A DNA stretch of 11,430 nucleotides from Actinomycetes bacterium (GCA_023425905.1 JAFABT010000312.1:1-11430); one strand, 5' to 3'; shown: positions 1-7,543, numbered from the stretch's first letter. Notes: a model not told the origin generated them from the sequence alone. Translations and numbers: made by a program.

Positions 1-483
1 GGCCTCGAGCACGGCGAGGACGTCTCCGCCGAGCTCGGCGGACCGCCCGGCCGCGTGGGCGGCGGGCGCGAGCGCGTCGACCATCGTCTTCTCGCCGGTC
101 TCGGCACGGCCCCGAGCGGCCACGCCCTCGAGCATGGCCTCGACGAGGGCGACGACGCCGAAGGAGTCGAGCACGGCCGCTCCGGACACCTTCGACGCGC
201 GCAGGAACGCGGTGCCGTAGAGCGGACCAGCCGCCCCGCCGACCGTGCTCATCACGGTGGTCGCGGCCGTGACGAGGACGTCCCCGACGGTCTCGCGCTC
301 CCGGCCTGCGTCCGCGAGCCGCTCGACGGTCGCAGAGAAGCCCCGCACGAGGTTGTCCCCGTGGTCTCCGTCACCGATCGCCCGGTCCAGGTCGCACAGC
401 TCCTCGCGCCGCTCGGCGACGGCATGGGCGATCTCCCGCAGCCAGCGCTCGGCCCAGGCAGCGTCTGCAGTCACGGCAGCCAC
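1..483 (-). CDS. dhaL: Dihydroxyacetone kinase subunit DhaL, C-terminus cut by left edge
   Basis: This is the nucleotide-binding subunit of dihydroxyacetone kinase, which phosphorylates dihydroxyacetone held by DhaK. The visible 161 residues contain the Mg-nucleotide loop IGDGDHGDN at residues 36-44. D33, D38 and D40 are spaced like the three metal-binding aspartates of the family. They also contain GGAAGPLYG (82-90) and EKTMVDAL (131-138), all classic DhaL motifs. DhaL is usually about 200-210 residues, so roughly 45 C-terminal residues lie outside the window. I chose the GTG at 483 because a strong AAGGAGG sits at 496-490, 6 nt upstream. The gap to the dhaK stop is 28 bp, so the two are surely cotranscribed. 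In family knowledge, bacterial DhaL keeps a bound ADP that is rephosphorylated by the PTS protein DhaM. A dhaM gene would be expected just off the left edge but cannot be seen, so PEP versus ATP dependence is unresolved. Confidence 0.93.
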   Translation of the reverse strand, partial: MAAVTADAAWAERWLREIAHAVAERREELCDLDRAIGDGDHGDNLVRGFSATVERLADAGRERETVGDVLVTAATTVMSTVGGAAGPLYGTAFLRASKVSGAAVLDSFGVVALVEAMLEGVAARGRAETGEKTMVDALAPAAHAAGRSAELGGDVLAVLEA

Positions 484-489
484 CGTGGT

Positions 490-496
490 CCTCCTT
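490..496 (-). promoter_or_regulatory. Strong Shine-Dalgarno of dhaL
   Basis: AAGGAGG lies in the 28-bp dhaK-dhaL gap, 6 nt before the GTG at 483. It is the best ribosome binding site in the window and decides the dhaL start over the in-frame GTG nine bases downstream. Confidence 0.85.
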
Positions 497-511
497 CGTC
501 GACGGCGCGCA

Positions 512-1516
512 TCATCGGGTGAGCGCCGGGGTCCGTGCGGGAGCGTCCCACAGCGCGAGCGTCTCCGGGTCGAGCACGAGGACGCTCAGCGAGACCCCCG
601 CGGTGTCGAGCGATGTGACGAACGACCCGACGAGCGAACGGGTCACGACGAGGCCGCGACGCCTGAGGGCCGCGACGGCGCTGCCGTGCACGAGGTAGAG
701 CTCACCCGGCGAGGTCGCCCCGAACCCGTTCGTGAGGAGCAGGACGTCCGCACCGGCGACGGGCCCGCCGACCTCGAGGTCGTCGACGATGGCGGTGACG
801 AGGCGCTCGACGAGGGCGTCGGCGCGGGCCGCAGGCTCACGGTGCCGACCCGGCTCGCCGTGGATGCCGACGCCGACCTCGATCTCGTCGGGGGGCAGGT
901 CGATCATCGGGCGCCCGGTCCGCGGCATCGTGCCGGGGCGTAGCGCGATCCCCATCGTCCGGACGCGGGAGGCCGCGCGCTCGGCGACCGCAGCGACCGC
1001 CTCGAGCCCGTCACCCCGCTCGGCCGCTGCGCCCGCGATCTTCTCGACGAGGAGCGTCCCGGCGACACCGCGTCGACCGGCCGTGAAGGTCGAGCTCTCG
1101 ACCGCGACGTCGTCCGCGACGAGGACGGTGCGGACCTCATGGCCGGCGAGCTCGGCGAGCTCGACGCCCGTCTCGGCGTTGAGGACGTCGCCCGTGTAGT
1201 TCTTCACCACGACGACGACGCCCTCCCCCGCGTCGGCGTGGGCGACCGCGGCCGCCCACCGGTCCGGGGTCGGGGCCGTGAACAGCGGGCCGGGGACCGC
1301 GACGTCGAGCATCCCGACCCCCACGAGCCCGGCGTGCAGCGGCTCGTGACCCGAACCGCCCCCGCTCACGAGGCCGACCTTGCCCCGGACCTGGCCGGCT
1401 GCACGCACGACGAGCGTGTCGTCGTCCGACAAGGACACGAGGTCGGGGTGCGCGAGGGCGAGCCCTCGCAGCTGCTCGGCGACGAAGACGTCAGGGTCGT
1501 TGCGCAGGACGTGCAC
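512..1516 (-). CDS. dhaK: Dihydroxyacetone kinase substrate-binding subunit DhaK
   Basis: DhaK binds dihydroxyacetone covalently as a hemiaminal to a histidine and presents it to DhaL for phosphorylation to dihydroxyacetone phosphate, in the cytoplasm. At 334 residues the length is normal for the family. Visible motifs are SGGGSGHEP (51-59, with H57), KNYTGD (105-110, with D110), AGRRGVAGT (146-154) and GIHGEPGR (217-224). H219 in the last motif is the expected substrate-binding histidine, matching His56, Asp109 and His218 of the E. coli protein. The start is a GTG at 1516, only 2 bp after the folC TAG. The resulting N-terminus, MHVLRNDPD, fits the family's usual KxLINDPxD opening. There is no good Shine-Dalgarno, only G-rich sequence inside the end of folC, so translation is probably coupled to folC. 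dhaL follows 28 bp downstream. Confidence 0.96.
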   Translation of the reverse strand: MHVLRNDPDVFVAEQLRGLALAHPDLVSLSDDDTLVVRAAGQVRGKVGLVSGGGSGHEPLHAGLVGVGMLDVAVPGPLFTAPTPDRWAAAVAHADAGEGVVVVVKNYTGDVLNAETGVELAELAGHEVRTVLVADDVAVESSTFTAGRRGVAGTLLVEKIAGAAAERGDGLEAVAAVAERAASRVRTMGIALRPGTMPRTGRPMIDLPPDEIEVGVGIHGEPGRHREPAARADALVERLVTAIVDDLEVGGPVAGADVLLLTNGFGATSPGELYLVHGSAVAALRRRGLVVTRSLVGSFVTSLDTAGVSLSVLVLDPETLALWDAPARTPALTR

Positions 1517-1518
1517 GA

Positions 1519-2880
1519 CTACGCCCTGCCCAGGAGGTGACGGGCGTCGGCGACCATCGTCACCGAACCGGTGACGAGGACGCCCGCTCCGAGGGTGTCC
1601 TCGTGCTCGGAGAGCTGGACGGCGGTGTCGATGGCCGCGTCGAGGCGATCGACGACGTGGACGCGGTCCTCGCCGAACACGTCCCGCGCGATCTCGCCGA
1701 GCTCCTCGGGGTCGAGGGCGCGGTGGGAGGAGGACCGGGTGACGACGACGTGGGCGAGGACGGGCTCGAGCACCGAGAGGATCCCCTCCGGGTCCTTGTC
1801 GTCGAGCACGCCGATGACACCGACGAGGGTGCGGAAGTCGAAGGCCTCCTCGATCGTCGCGGCGAGCGCGAGCGCGCCCGCGGGGTTGTGCGCGGCGTCG
1901 ACGAGGACGGCCGGGCTCACTCGCGCGAGCTCGATGCGTCCCGGGGACGTGACAGTGGCGAACGCCTGCCCCACGGCCTCCGCCGAGAGCGGCGCGCCGT
2001 CGGACAGCAAGGCCTCGCCCGCGACGAGGGCGAGCAGCGCGTTGTGGGCCTGGTGCTCCCCGTGCAACGGCACGAAGACGTCCGCGTAGACGCCGCCGAG
2101 CCCGCGCAGCGTCATGAGCTGACCGCCGACTGCGAGCTGCCGCTCGAGCACCGCGACCTCGAGGCCCTCCCGGACGAGGCGCGCGCCCTGCTGCGCGGCG
2201 ACGTCACCGACGACCGTGAGGGCCTCCTCGCGCAGCTCGCCCACGACGACCGTGGCGCCCGGCTTGATGATGCCCGACTTCACCTCCGCGATCTGCTCGA
2301 TCGTGTCCCCGAGGTAGCGCTCGTGGTCGAGGGCGACCGAGGTGACCACCGCCACCTCGCCGTCCGCGACGTTCGTCGAGTCCCACGACCCGCCCATGCC
2401 GACCTCGAGGACGGCGACGTCGACGGGCGCCTCCGCGAAGGCGACGAGGGCCATGACCGTGAGCACCTCGAAGAAGCTGAGCCGCGACTGGCCGGCGGCC
2501 CCGAGCTCGGCGTCGACGAGGTCGACGACCGGGGACACGATGCTCCACACCTCGACGAAGGACTCGGGGCTGATGGGCTCACCGTCGATCGCGATGCGCT
2601 CGCGCACGTCGGCGAGGTGCGGCGACGTGAACAGCCCCGTCCGCAGGCCGTGCTCTCGCACGAGGCGCTCGGCCATCCGGGCGGTCGACGTCTTGCCGTT
2701 GGTCCCCGTGACGTGGATGACGCGGTAGGCGTGCTGCGGGCTGCCGAGCAGGTCGACCGTGCGGCGCACCCGGTCGAGGGTGGGGTCGAAGTCGTGCTCG
2801 GGGGTGCGCGCGAGGATCTCGGAGTAGATGCGCCGGGCCTCGGCGAGCTGCTGCGGGTCCTGCTCGGGGCGAGAGTGCAT
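1519..2880 (-). CDS. folC: Folylpolyglutamate synthase / dihydrofolate synthase FolC
   Basis: This Mur-ligase-fold enzyme adds L-glutamate to dihydropteroate and/or to reduced folates using ATP, the last steps of folate synthesis and retention. The 453 residues match the family length. The P-loop VTGTNGKTS is at 57-65, followed by SPHLADVRERI (86-96), LEVGMGG (158-164) with D167, SVALDHERYLG (181-191), and EVKSGIIKPG (199-208). K201 in the last motif is the expected carbamylated lysine. DAAHNP (328-333) and GVLDDKD (357-363) lie in the C-terminal domain. I start it at ATG 2880, with GGAG at 2893-2890, 9 nt upstream. A longer in-frame start at 2940 would run through the divergent gene's promoter and start and adds no family sequence. 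folC often follows a valS or ileS gene in actinobacteria. Here a gene of opposite direction separates it from ileS, so it needs its own promoter. dhaK begins 2 bp after its stop. Confidence 0.96.
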   Translation of the reverse strand: MHSRPEQDPQQLAEARRIYSEILARTPEHDFDPTLDRVRRTVDLLGSPQHAYRVIHVTGTNGKTSTARMAERLVREHGLRTGLFTSPHLADVRERIAIDGEPISPESFVEVWSIVSPVVDLVDAELGAAGQSRLSFFEVLTVMALVAFAEAPVDVAVLEVGMGGSWDSTNVADGEVAVVTSVALDHERYLGDTIEQIAEVKSGIIKPGATVVVGELREEALTVVGDVAAQQGARLVREGLEVAVLERQLAVGGQLMTLRGLGGVYADVFVPLHGEHQAHNALLALVAGEALLSDGAPLSAEAVGQAFATVTSPGRIELARVSPAVLVDAAHNPAGALALAATIEEAFDFRTLVGVIGVLDDKDPEGILSVLEPVLAHVVVTRSSSHRALDPEELGEIARDVFGEDRVHVVDRLDAAIDTAVQLSEHEDTLGAGVLVTGSVTMVADARHLLGRA

Positions 2881-2918
2881 GGCCCCAGTCTCCCCCACCC
2901 CACGGGCGGCACGTGAGC

Positions 2919-2924
2919 TACGTT
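2919..2924 (+). promoter_or_regulatory. Candidate -10 box of the beta-helix gene
   Basis: TACGTT fits the actinobacterial -10 pattern TANNNT and ends 7 nt before the ATG at 2932. With no Shine-Dalgarno in front of that ATG, this spacing would put the transcript start at or next to the start codon, giving a leaderless mRNA. No clear -35 element is visible. The whole divergent gap to folC is only 51 bp. Confidence 0.45.
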
Positions 2925-2931
2925 CGGTCCC

Positions 2932-4011
2932 ATGTCGCACATGTCCGCCTCACTCCGGTTGCTCCGCCGCAGCCTCACCGCCGTGTGCGGCACCCTCGCG
3001 CTCGCCGTGGCCGCCGCCGTCCCCGCGCACGCCGTCACGCCCGACGAGCCGCGCCCGGCCGCCAGCGCAGCAGCGGTCCGCACGACGGTCGTCGGCACGG
3101 GAACGGCCACGTCCTGCACCTACGCGCGCCTCGCCAAGGCCGTACGCCGCGGGGGCGACATCTCCTTCAACTGCGGACCGCGCCCCGTGACGATCGTCGT
3201 GAAGAAGACCCTCGTCGTGTGCAACACGCACAGCTGCGCCCACGCCTGGAACGGCGGGCGACCCGTGTCGAGGGTGAAGATCGATGGCGGCGGGCTCGTC
3301 ACCCTGAGCGGCGGCGGCAAGCGCGGGATCCTCTACGCGAACACGTGCGACCCGAAGCTCGGGTGGGTCGACGCGCGCTGCGACCGGCAGAAGTTCCCCC
3401 ACGTCATCCTCACCGACCTCACCCTGCGCAACGGCAACGCGACGAAGGGTCCCGCGTCGTACCAGGGCGTCCTCGGCGGTGGAGGCGGCGGTGCGGTCGC
3501 CATGCGCGGCGGACGGCTCACCGTGCGGGACTCGACCTTCACGGGCAATCGATGCATGACCCGCCACTCCGACGCCGGTGGGGGGGCGATCCGGGTCACG
3601 GGTCAGCGCGTGACGGCGCGCATCATCGACTCGACGTTCACGAAGAACCGGTGCGCGAACGGTGGTGCGCTCTCCGCGCTCGGCGCCCCGATGCTCGTCG
3701 ACGGCTCGACGTTCACCCGCAACCGCGCGACCGGGAAGGGTGCGTCGTCGGGCAAGGGCGGCAACGGCGGCGCGATCTACTTCGACGGCACGCGGCAGGA
3801 CGTCCGCGTCGTCGACTCCCGCATCCAGCGCAACGTCGCCCCGGAAGGGGGCCCCGGCATCTTCTACGTGAGCAACGACCGATCGGGATCTGTCTCGATC
3901 GTCGGCACACGGATGACGAAGAACACCGGGGCCCGCTTCTGGACGGGCAAGACGACGAGCATCTTCTTCCTCGGCAAGAAGCTGACGACGAAGCGCTCGA
4001 CGATCAGCTGA
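2932..4011 (+). CDS. Secreted right-handed beta-helix (Pmp-like repeat) protein, function unknown
   Basis: I cannot assign a function. The 359-residue product has a Sec signal peptide: basic n-region to about 18, hydrophobic ALAVAAAVP core, and likely cleavage after AHA at 34. The rest looks like a right-handed parallel beta-helix. Chlamydial Pmp-type motifs repeat at STFTGNRC (201-208), STFTKNRC (234-241), STFTRNRA (259-266), SRIQRN (296-301) and TRMTKN (326-331). They alternate with GGAI/GGAL-type turns at 216-220, 244-247 and 279-282. The mature part has eight cysteines (62, 81, 97, 102, 139, 150, 208, 241), enough for four disulfides outside the cell. There is no LPxTG, transmembrane anchor or carbohydrate-binding module, so it is probably released or cell-associated. 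Catalytic residues of pectate lyases cannot be recognised by eye. It lies between ileS and folC on the opposite strand. A second ATG at 2941 is an alternative start. Confidence 0.85.
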   Translation: MSHMSASLRLLRRSLTAVCGTLALAVAAAVPAHAVTPDEPRPAASAAAVRTTVVGTGTATSCTYARLAKAVRRGGDISFNCGPRPVTIVVKKTLVVCNTHSCAHAWNGGRPVSRVKIDGGGLVTLSGGGKRGILYANTCDPKLGWVDARCDRQKFPHVILTDLTLRNGNATKGPASYQGVLGGGGGGAVAMRGGRLTVRDSTFTGNRCMTRHSDAGGGAIRVTGQRVTARIIDSTFTKNRCANGGALSALGAPMLVDGSTFTRNRATGKGASSGKGGNGGAIYFDGTRQDVRVVDSRIQRNVAPEGGPGIFYVSNDRSGSVSIVGTRMTKNTGARFWTGKTTSIFFLGKKLTTKRSTIS

Positions 4012-7000
4012 CGGCGCGCACCTGGGCGGTGAGCTCGCCGCCCTCGATGACGGTGAGCTCGACGACGAGCGTCTCGCTCGTGATGAGCTCACGGTGCGCC
4101 TCGACGGCCGCGAGCCGGACCGCCGGGACGGTGAGCGTGAGCGCGATGCGGTCGGAGACCTGCAGGTCGGCTGCCTTGCGCGCGTCCTGGACGGCACGCA
4201 CGACGTCGCGGGCGAAGCCCTCGGCCTCGAGCTCGGGGGTCACGGTCGTGTCGAGGAGGACGAAGCCGCCGCCGGGCAGCACTGCCGCCGCGACGTCGCT
4301 GCCTGCGCTCTCCGCGACGACGGTGGCGAGCTCGTACTCGGCGGGCTCGAGCGTCACAGGACCGGCGTCGGTCGCGACGACGACCGTACCTGCGGCGTCC
4401 TGCGACCACGCGCCTGACTTCGCGGCCTTGATCACCGCCTGGACCCCGCGGCCCAGGCGAGGACCGGCCGCTCGCGCGTTCACCGTGAGACGCGTCTCGA
4501 CGCCGTAGTCGGCCGCGCCGTCGTCGCCCAGCCGCGCCGCGTCGACGAGGCGGACCTCGCGGACGTTGAGCTCGTCGGCGACGATCGCCTCGAAGGGCCC
4601 GGCGAGCCGCTCGGCGTGCGGGACGACGACCGTGAGCGAGCGCAGCGGCTGACGCACCCGCAGGGCGTGGGCCTTGCGCAACCCGAGGCTCGCCGAGGCC
4701 ACCGTGCGCACGGTCTCCATGACGGCGACGAGGTCGCCGCCGTCGGACGTCGTCGCCCGCGGGAACTGCTCCGCGTCGGGCCAGTCCGTGAGGTGGACGG
4801 AGCGCTCGCCCGTGAGGCCGCGGAAGATCTCCTCGGTCGTGAGAGGCAGCAGCGGCGCGGCGACCTTGCTCAACGTGACGAGCACCGTGTGCAGGACGTC
4901 GAACGCGACATGGTCCTCGTCCCAGAAGCGCTGGCGCGAGCGCCGCAGGTACCAGTTGGTGAGCATGTCGATGAATGAGCGCACCGTCTCGCATGCCGCT
5001 GGTACGTCGTAGGCGTCGAGCTGCGCCTGGACGTCGCGCACGAGGTCGCCTGTCGCCGCGAGGACGTAGCGGTCGAGCACGTCGCCGGACTCGGTGCGCC
5101 ACTGTGCGGCGTAGCCCGCCCCGCCGTGCGCGGCATTCGCGTAGAGGGCGAAGAACGAGTAGGCGTTCCACAGCGGCAGCACGACCTGGCGCACCCCGCC
5201 CCGGATGCCCTCCTCGGTGACCACGAGGTTGCCCCCGCGCAGGATGGGGCTCGCCATGAGGAACCAGCGCATGGCGTCCGACCCGTCGCGGTCGAAGACC
5301 TCGGCGACGTCGGGGTAGTTGCGCAGCGACTTGCTCATCTTGCGACCGTCCGAGCCGAGGACGATGCCGTGCGAGACGGACGTCCGGAAGGCCGGGCGGT
5401 CGAAGAGCGCGGTCGCGAGCACGTGGAGCGTGTAGAACCAGCCGCGCGTCTGCCCGATGTACTCGGTGATGAAGTCGCCCGGGTAGTGGTGGGCGAACCA
5501 GTCGGCGTTCTCGAAGGGGTAGTGCACCTGGGCGAACGGCATCGAGCCGGAGTCGAACCACACGTCGAGGACGTCGGGGATGCGGCGCATCGTCGACGCG
5601 CCGGTCGGGTCGTCGGGGTTCGGGCGCGTGAGGTCGTCGATGAAGGGGCGGTGGAGGTCGACCTCGCCCCTCTCGTTGACCGGGAGGCGACCGAAGTCGG
5701 CCTCGAGCTCGGCGAGCGAGCCGTACGCGTCGACGCGCGGGTAGGTTGGGTCGTCGCTCACCCACACCGGGATCGGCGTGCCCCAGTAGCGGTTGCGGGA
5801 GATCGACCAGTCACGCGCACCGGAGAGCCACTTGCCGAACTGGCCGTGCTGGATGTGGTCCGGGACCCAGGTGATGTCCTCGTTGAGCTCGACCATGCGG
5901 TCGCGGAAGTCCGTGACGCGCACGAACCAGCTCGACACGGCCTTGTAGATGAGCGGGTTCCGGCAACGCCAGCAGTGCGGGTAGGAGTGCTCGTAGGTCT
6001 CGTGGCGCAGGACGACGGCGCGCCGGGACGGGTCGACGGCTGCGAGCGGCCCCGTGCCGGCCTTGAGGTCGGCGATGACCTCCTTGTTCGCGTCGAAGAC
6101 CTGCTGGCCGGCGTAGTCGGGCACGCTCGCGTCGAAGCGGCCCTTCGCGTCGACGGGGACGACGGGCCGGATACCCGCGGCGTCGCAGACCGCCATGTCG
6201 TCCTCGCCGAAGGCCGGGGCGAGGTGGACGATGCCCGTGCCGTCCTCGGTCGTCACGAACTCGGCGACGAGCACCTGGTGGGCGGCCGGGTTCTCCGGGT
6301 CGCCGTGGAAGTACGTGAAGGGCGGGGTGTAGCGGGTCCCCGCGAGCTCCGAGCCGAGGACACGACGCACGACGTGCGCGTCGGCGTCCTCGCCAAGGTC
6401 GAGCTCCTTCGCATACGCGCTCAGACGAGCCGCACCGAGGACGACCTGCTCCCCCGCGAGGACCGAGCCCTCGCCCGGGGCGACGACGACGTACTCGACG
6501 TCGGGCCCGACCGCGAGCGCGAGGTTCGACGGGAGGGTCCACGGCGTCGTCGTCCACAGCAGGGCGAGCTCGCCCGAGGCGAGACGCACGCCGACCGTGA
6601 GGGCCGGGTCCTGCCGCGAGGCGTAGACGTCGTCGTCCATGCGCAGCTCGTGGTTCGACAGCGGGGTCTCGTCACGCCAGCAGTACGGCAGGACGCGGTA
6701 GCCCTCGTACGCGAGCCCCTTGTCGTAGAGCTGCTTGAAGCCCCAGAGCACCGACTCCATGAAGGTGACGTCGAGGGTCTTGTAGTCCTGGGAGAAGTCG
6801 ACCCAGCGCGCCTGGCGGGTGACGTACTCCTCCCACTCCTTCGTGTAGCGCAGGACGGAGGTGCGGCACGCCTCGTTGAACGCGGCGATGCCCATCTCCT
6901 CGATCTGGGACTTGTCCGTGATGCCGAGGACGCGCTCGGCCTCGAGCTCGGCGGGCAGGCCGTGCGTGTCCCAGCCGAAGCGGCGCTCGACCCGGCGGCC

Positions 7001-7258
7001 CCGCTGCGTCTGGTAGCGGCCGACGAGGTCCTTCGCATACCCGGTGAGGAGGTGGCCGTAGTGCGGCAGGCCGTTCGCGAAGGGCGGGCCGTCGTAGAAG
7101 ACGAACTCGTTCTCGCCGTCGTCACCCGCCGGGCGCTGGTCGATCGAGGCCTGGAACGTGCCGTCTGCGGCCCAGTGGGCGAGCACGTCGGACTCGACGG
7201 CGGGCAGGTCGGGCGAGGCGGGGACACCTGCGGAGGGGCGGTGCAGCGGGTAGACCAT
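4004..7258 (-). CDS. ileS: Isoleucyl-tRNA synthetase, eukaryote-like type
   Basis: This cytoplasmic class I aminoacyl-tRNA synthetase charges tRNA-Ile with isoleucine. The 1084-residue product has the HIGH-type motif as HYGH at 66-69 and WDTHGLP at 96-102. The CP1 editing-domain signature WTTTPWTLPSN is at 235-245. CWRCRNP (429-435), DVWFDSGS (565-572) and GSDGRKMSKS (635-644) follow, then an anticodon-binding region with LTNWYLRRSRQRFW. The C-terminal part contains a GPRLGRGVQAVIKAAKSG block, as in long type 2 enzymes, rather than the E. coli-type zinc end. The ATG at 7258 gives the usual MxYPLHRP opening and has GGAG at 7272-7269. An upstream in-frame start at 7402 would translate the T-box core and is rejected. 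The leader is a T-box riboswitch, so synthesis should rise when tRNA-Ile is uncharged. The 3' end overlaps the convergent beta-helix gene by 8 bp, leaving no room for a separate terminator. Confidence 0.98.
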   Translation of the reverse strand: MVYPLHRPSAGVPASPDLPAVESDVLAHWAADGTFQASIDQRPAGDDGENEFVFYDGPPFANGLPHYGHLLTGYAKDLVGRYQTQRGRRVERRFGWDTHGLPAELEAERVLGITDKSQIEEMGIAAFNEACRTSVLRYTKEWEEYVTRQARWVDFSQDYKTLDVTFMESVLWGFKQLYDKGLAYEGYRVLPYCWRDETPLSNHELRMDDDVYASRQDPALTVGVRLASGELALLWTTTPWTLPSNLALAVGPDVEYVVVAPGEGSVLAGEQVVLGAARLSAYAKELDLGEDADAHVVRRVLGSELAGTRYTPPFTYFHGDPENPAAHQVLVAEFVTTEDGTGIVHLAPAFGEDDMAVCDAAGIRPVVPVDAKGRFDASVPDYAGQQVFDANKEVIADLKAGTGPLAAVDPSRRAVVLRHETYEHSYPHCWRCRNPLIYKAVSSWFVRVTDFRDRMVELNEDITWVPDHIQHGQFGKWLSGARDWSISRNRYWGTPIPVWVSDDPTYPRVDAYGSLAELEADFGRLPVNERGEVDLHRPFIDDLTRPNPDDPTGASTMRRIPDVLDVWFDSGSMPFAQVHYPFENADWFAHHYPGDFITEYIGQTRGWFYTLHVLATALFDRPAFRTSVSHGIVLGSDGRKMSKSLRNYPDVAEVFDRDGSDAMRWFLMASPILRGGNLVVTEEGIRGGVRQVVLPLWNAYSFFALYANAAHGGAGYAAQWRTESGDVLDRYVLAATGDLVRDVQAQLDAYDVPAACETVRSFIDMLTNWYLRRSRQRFWDEDHVAFDVLHTVLVTLSKVAAPLLPLTTEEIFRGLTGERSVHLTDWPDAEQFPRATTSDGGDLVAVMETVRTVASASLGLRKAHALRVRQPLRSLTVVVPHAERLAGPFEAIVADELNVREVRLVDAARLGDDGAADYGVETRLTVNARAAGPRLGRGVQAVIKAAKSGAWSQDAAGTVVVATDAGPVTLEPAEYELATVVAESAGSDVAAAVLPGGGFVLLDTTVTPELEAEGFARDVVRAVQDARKAADLQVSDRIALTLTVPAVRLAAVEAHRELITSETLVVELTVIEGGELTAQVRAVS

Positions 7259-7502
7259 CGTGGTTCGGCTCCAGGTCGGCTGTCGGCGACGAGGGGACGA
7301 CGCGACCGTGCTCGACGGCGCACCGCGGTACCACCCCACTTGCCGGGCGCCGCACGGGGCGACGGCCGACCACTTGAGCTCCCAAGGCTGTGACGGGCCC
7401 ACCCGTCCGGTTCTACTGGGGCCGTGCGCGTCCCGCTGCTGCGGATGCGTGCGCGTCCTGTTCTTCCGGAGGCTCGCCGGTGATCGCCGGGTCGACGCCT
7501 GT
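7259..7502 (-). promoter_or_regulatory. T-box riboswitch leader of ileS (ultra-short Stem I, probably translational)
   Basis: The leader senses the charging state of tRNA-Ile. In RNA order, an outer helix GCGTC/GACGC (7498-7494 with 7457-7453) encloses the isoleucine specifier ATC at 7484-7482. Beside it is a small hairpin CCGG-loop-CCGG (7480-7477 with 7469-7466) followed by GAAGAA-type sequence. Next comes a Stem II-like hairpin, GACGGG/CCCGTC (7407-7402 with 7397-7392). The T-box core AAGTGGGGTGGTACCGCGG is at 7341-7323. Its TGGT at 7333-7330 is complementary to an ACCA acceptor end. This matches the short-Stem-I ileS T-boxes known from Nocardia and Mycobacterium. No hairpin plus U-tract lies between the T-box core and the ATG, so control is probably exposure of the ribosome binding site rather than transcription termination. 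Confidence 0.9.
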
Positions 7503-7509
7503 GGGCGCC

Positions 7510-7515
7510 ACTCTA
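7510..7515 (-). promoter_or_regulatory. Candidate -10 box of the ileS T-box transcript
   Basis: TAGAGT fits TANNNT. It would start the transcript near the A at 7502, directly before the outer T-box helix, which agrees with a leader of about 244 nt. A -35 element is not obvious. The NYN gene stop lies 29 bp upstream of this box, so read-through from that gene is also possible. Confidence 0.5.
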
Positions 7516-7543
7516 CCCGGCCGCCCGACGTCGCCGGGAGCCG

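Noticed and set aside
1537..2916. Plus-strand open frame opposite folC, about 459 codons
   Set aside because: Same composition artefact: rich in Asp, Arg, Glu and Gly with no recognisable domain, fully antisense to folC.
2913..4508. Alternative plus-strand frame spanning the beta-helix gene and the end of ileS
   Set aside because: It is an Arg-rich frame with no signal peptide or repeats. The other frame from 2932 gives a clean signal peptide and regular beta-helix repeats.
7259..7322. Intrinsic transcription terminator in the ileS leader
   Set aside because: A GC-rich hairpin is possible just after the T-box core, but no run of U follows, so I read the switch as translational.
5126..7393. 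Long plus-strand open frame opposite ileS, about 755 codons
   Set aside because: It lies wholly antisense to a clearly conserved synthetase, its translation is Arg/Asp/Val-rich low-complexity sequence, and it has no family motif. Such frames are expected opposite GC-rich genes.
7256..7402. Upstream in-frame start extending ileS by 48 residues
   Set aside because: The added segment is the T-box core and sequestrator region, and the ATG at 7258 gives the conserved IleRS N-terminus with a Shine-Dalgarno.
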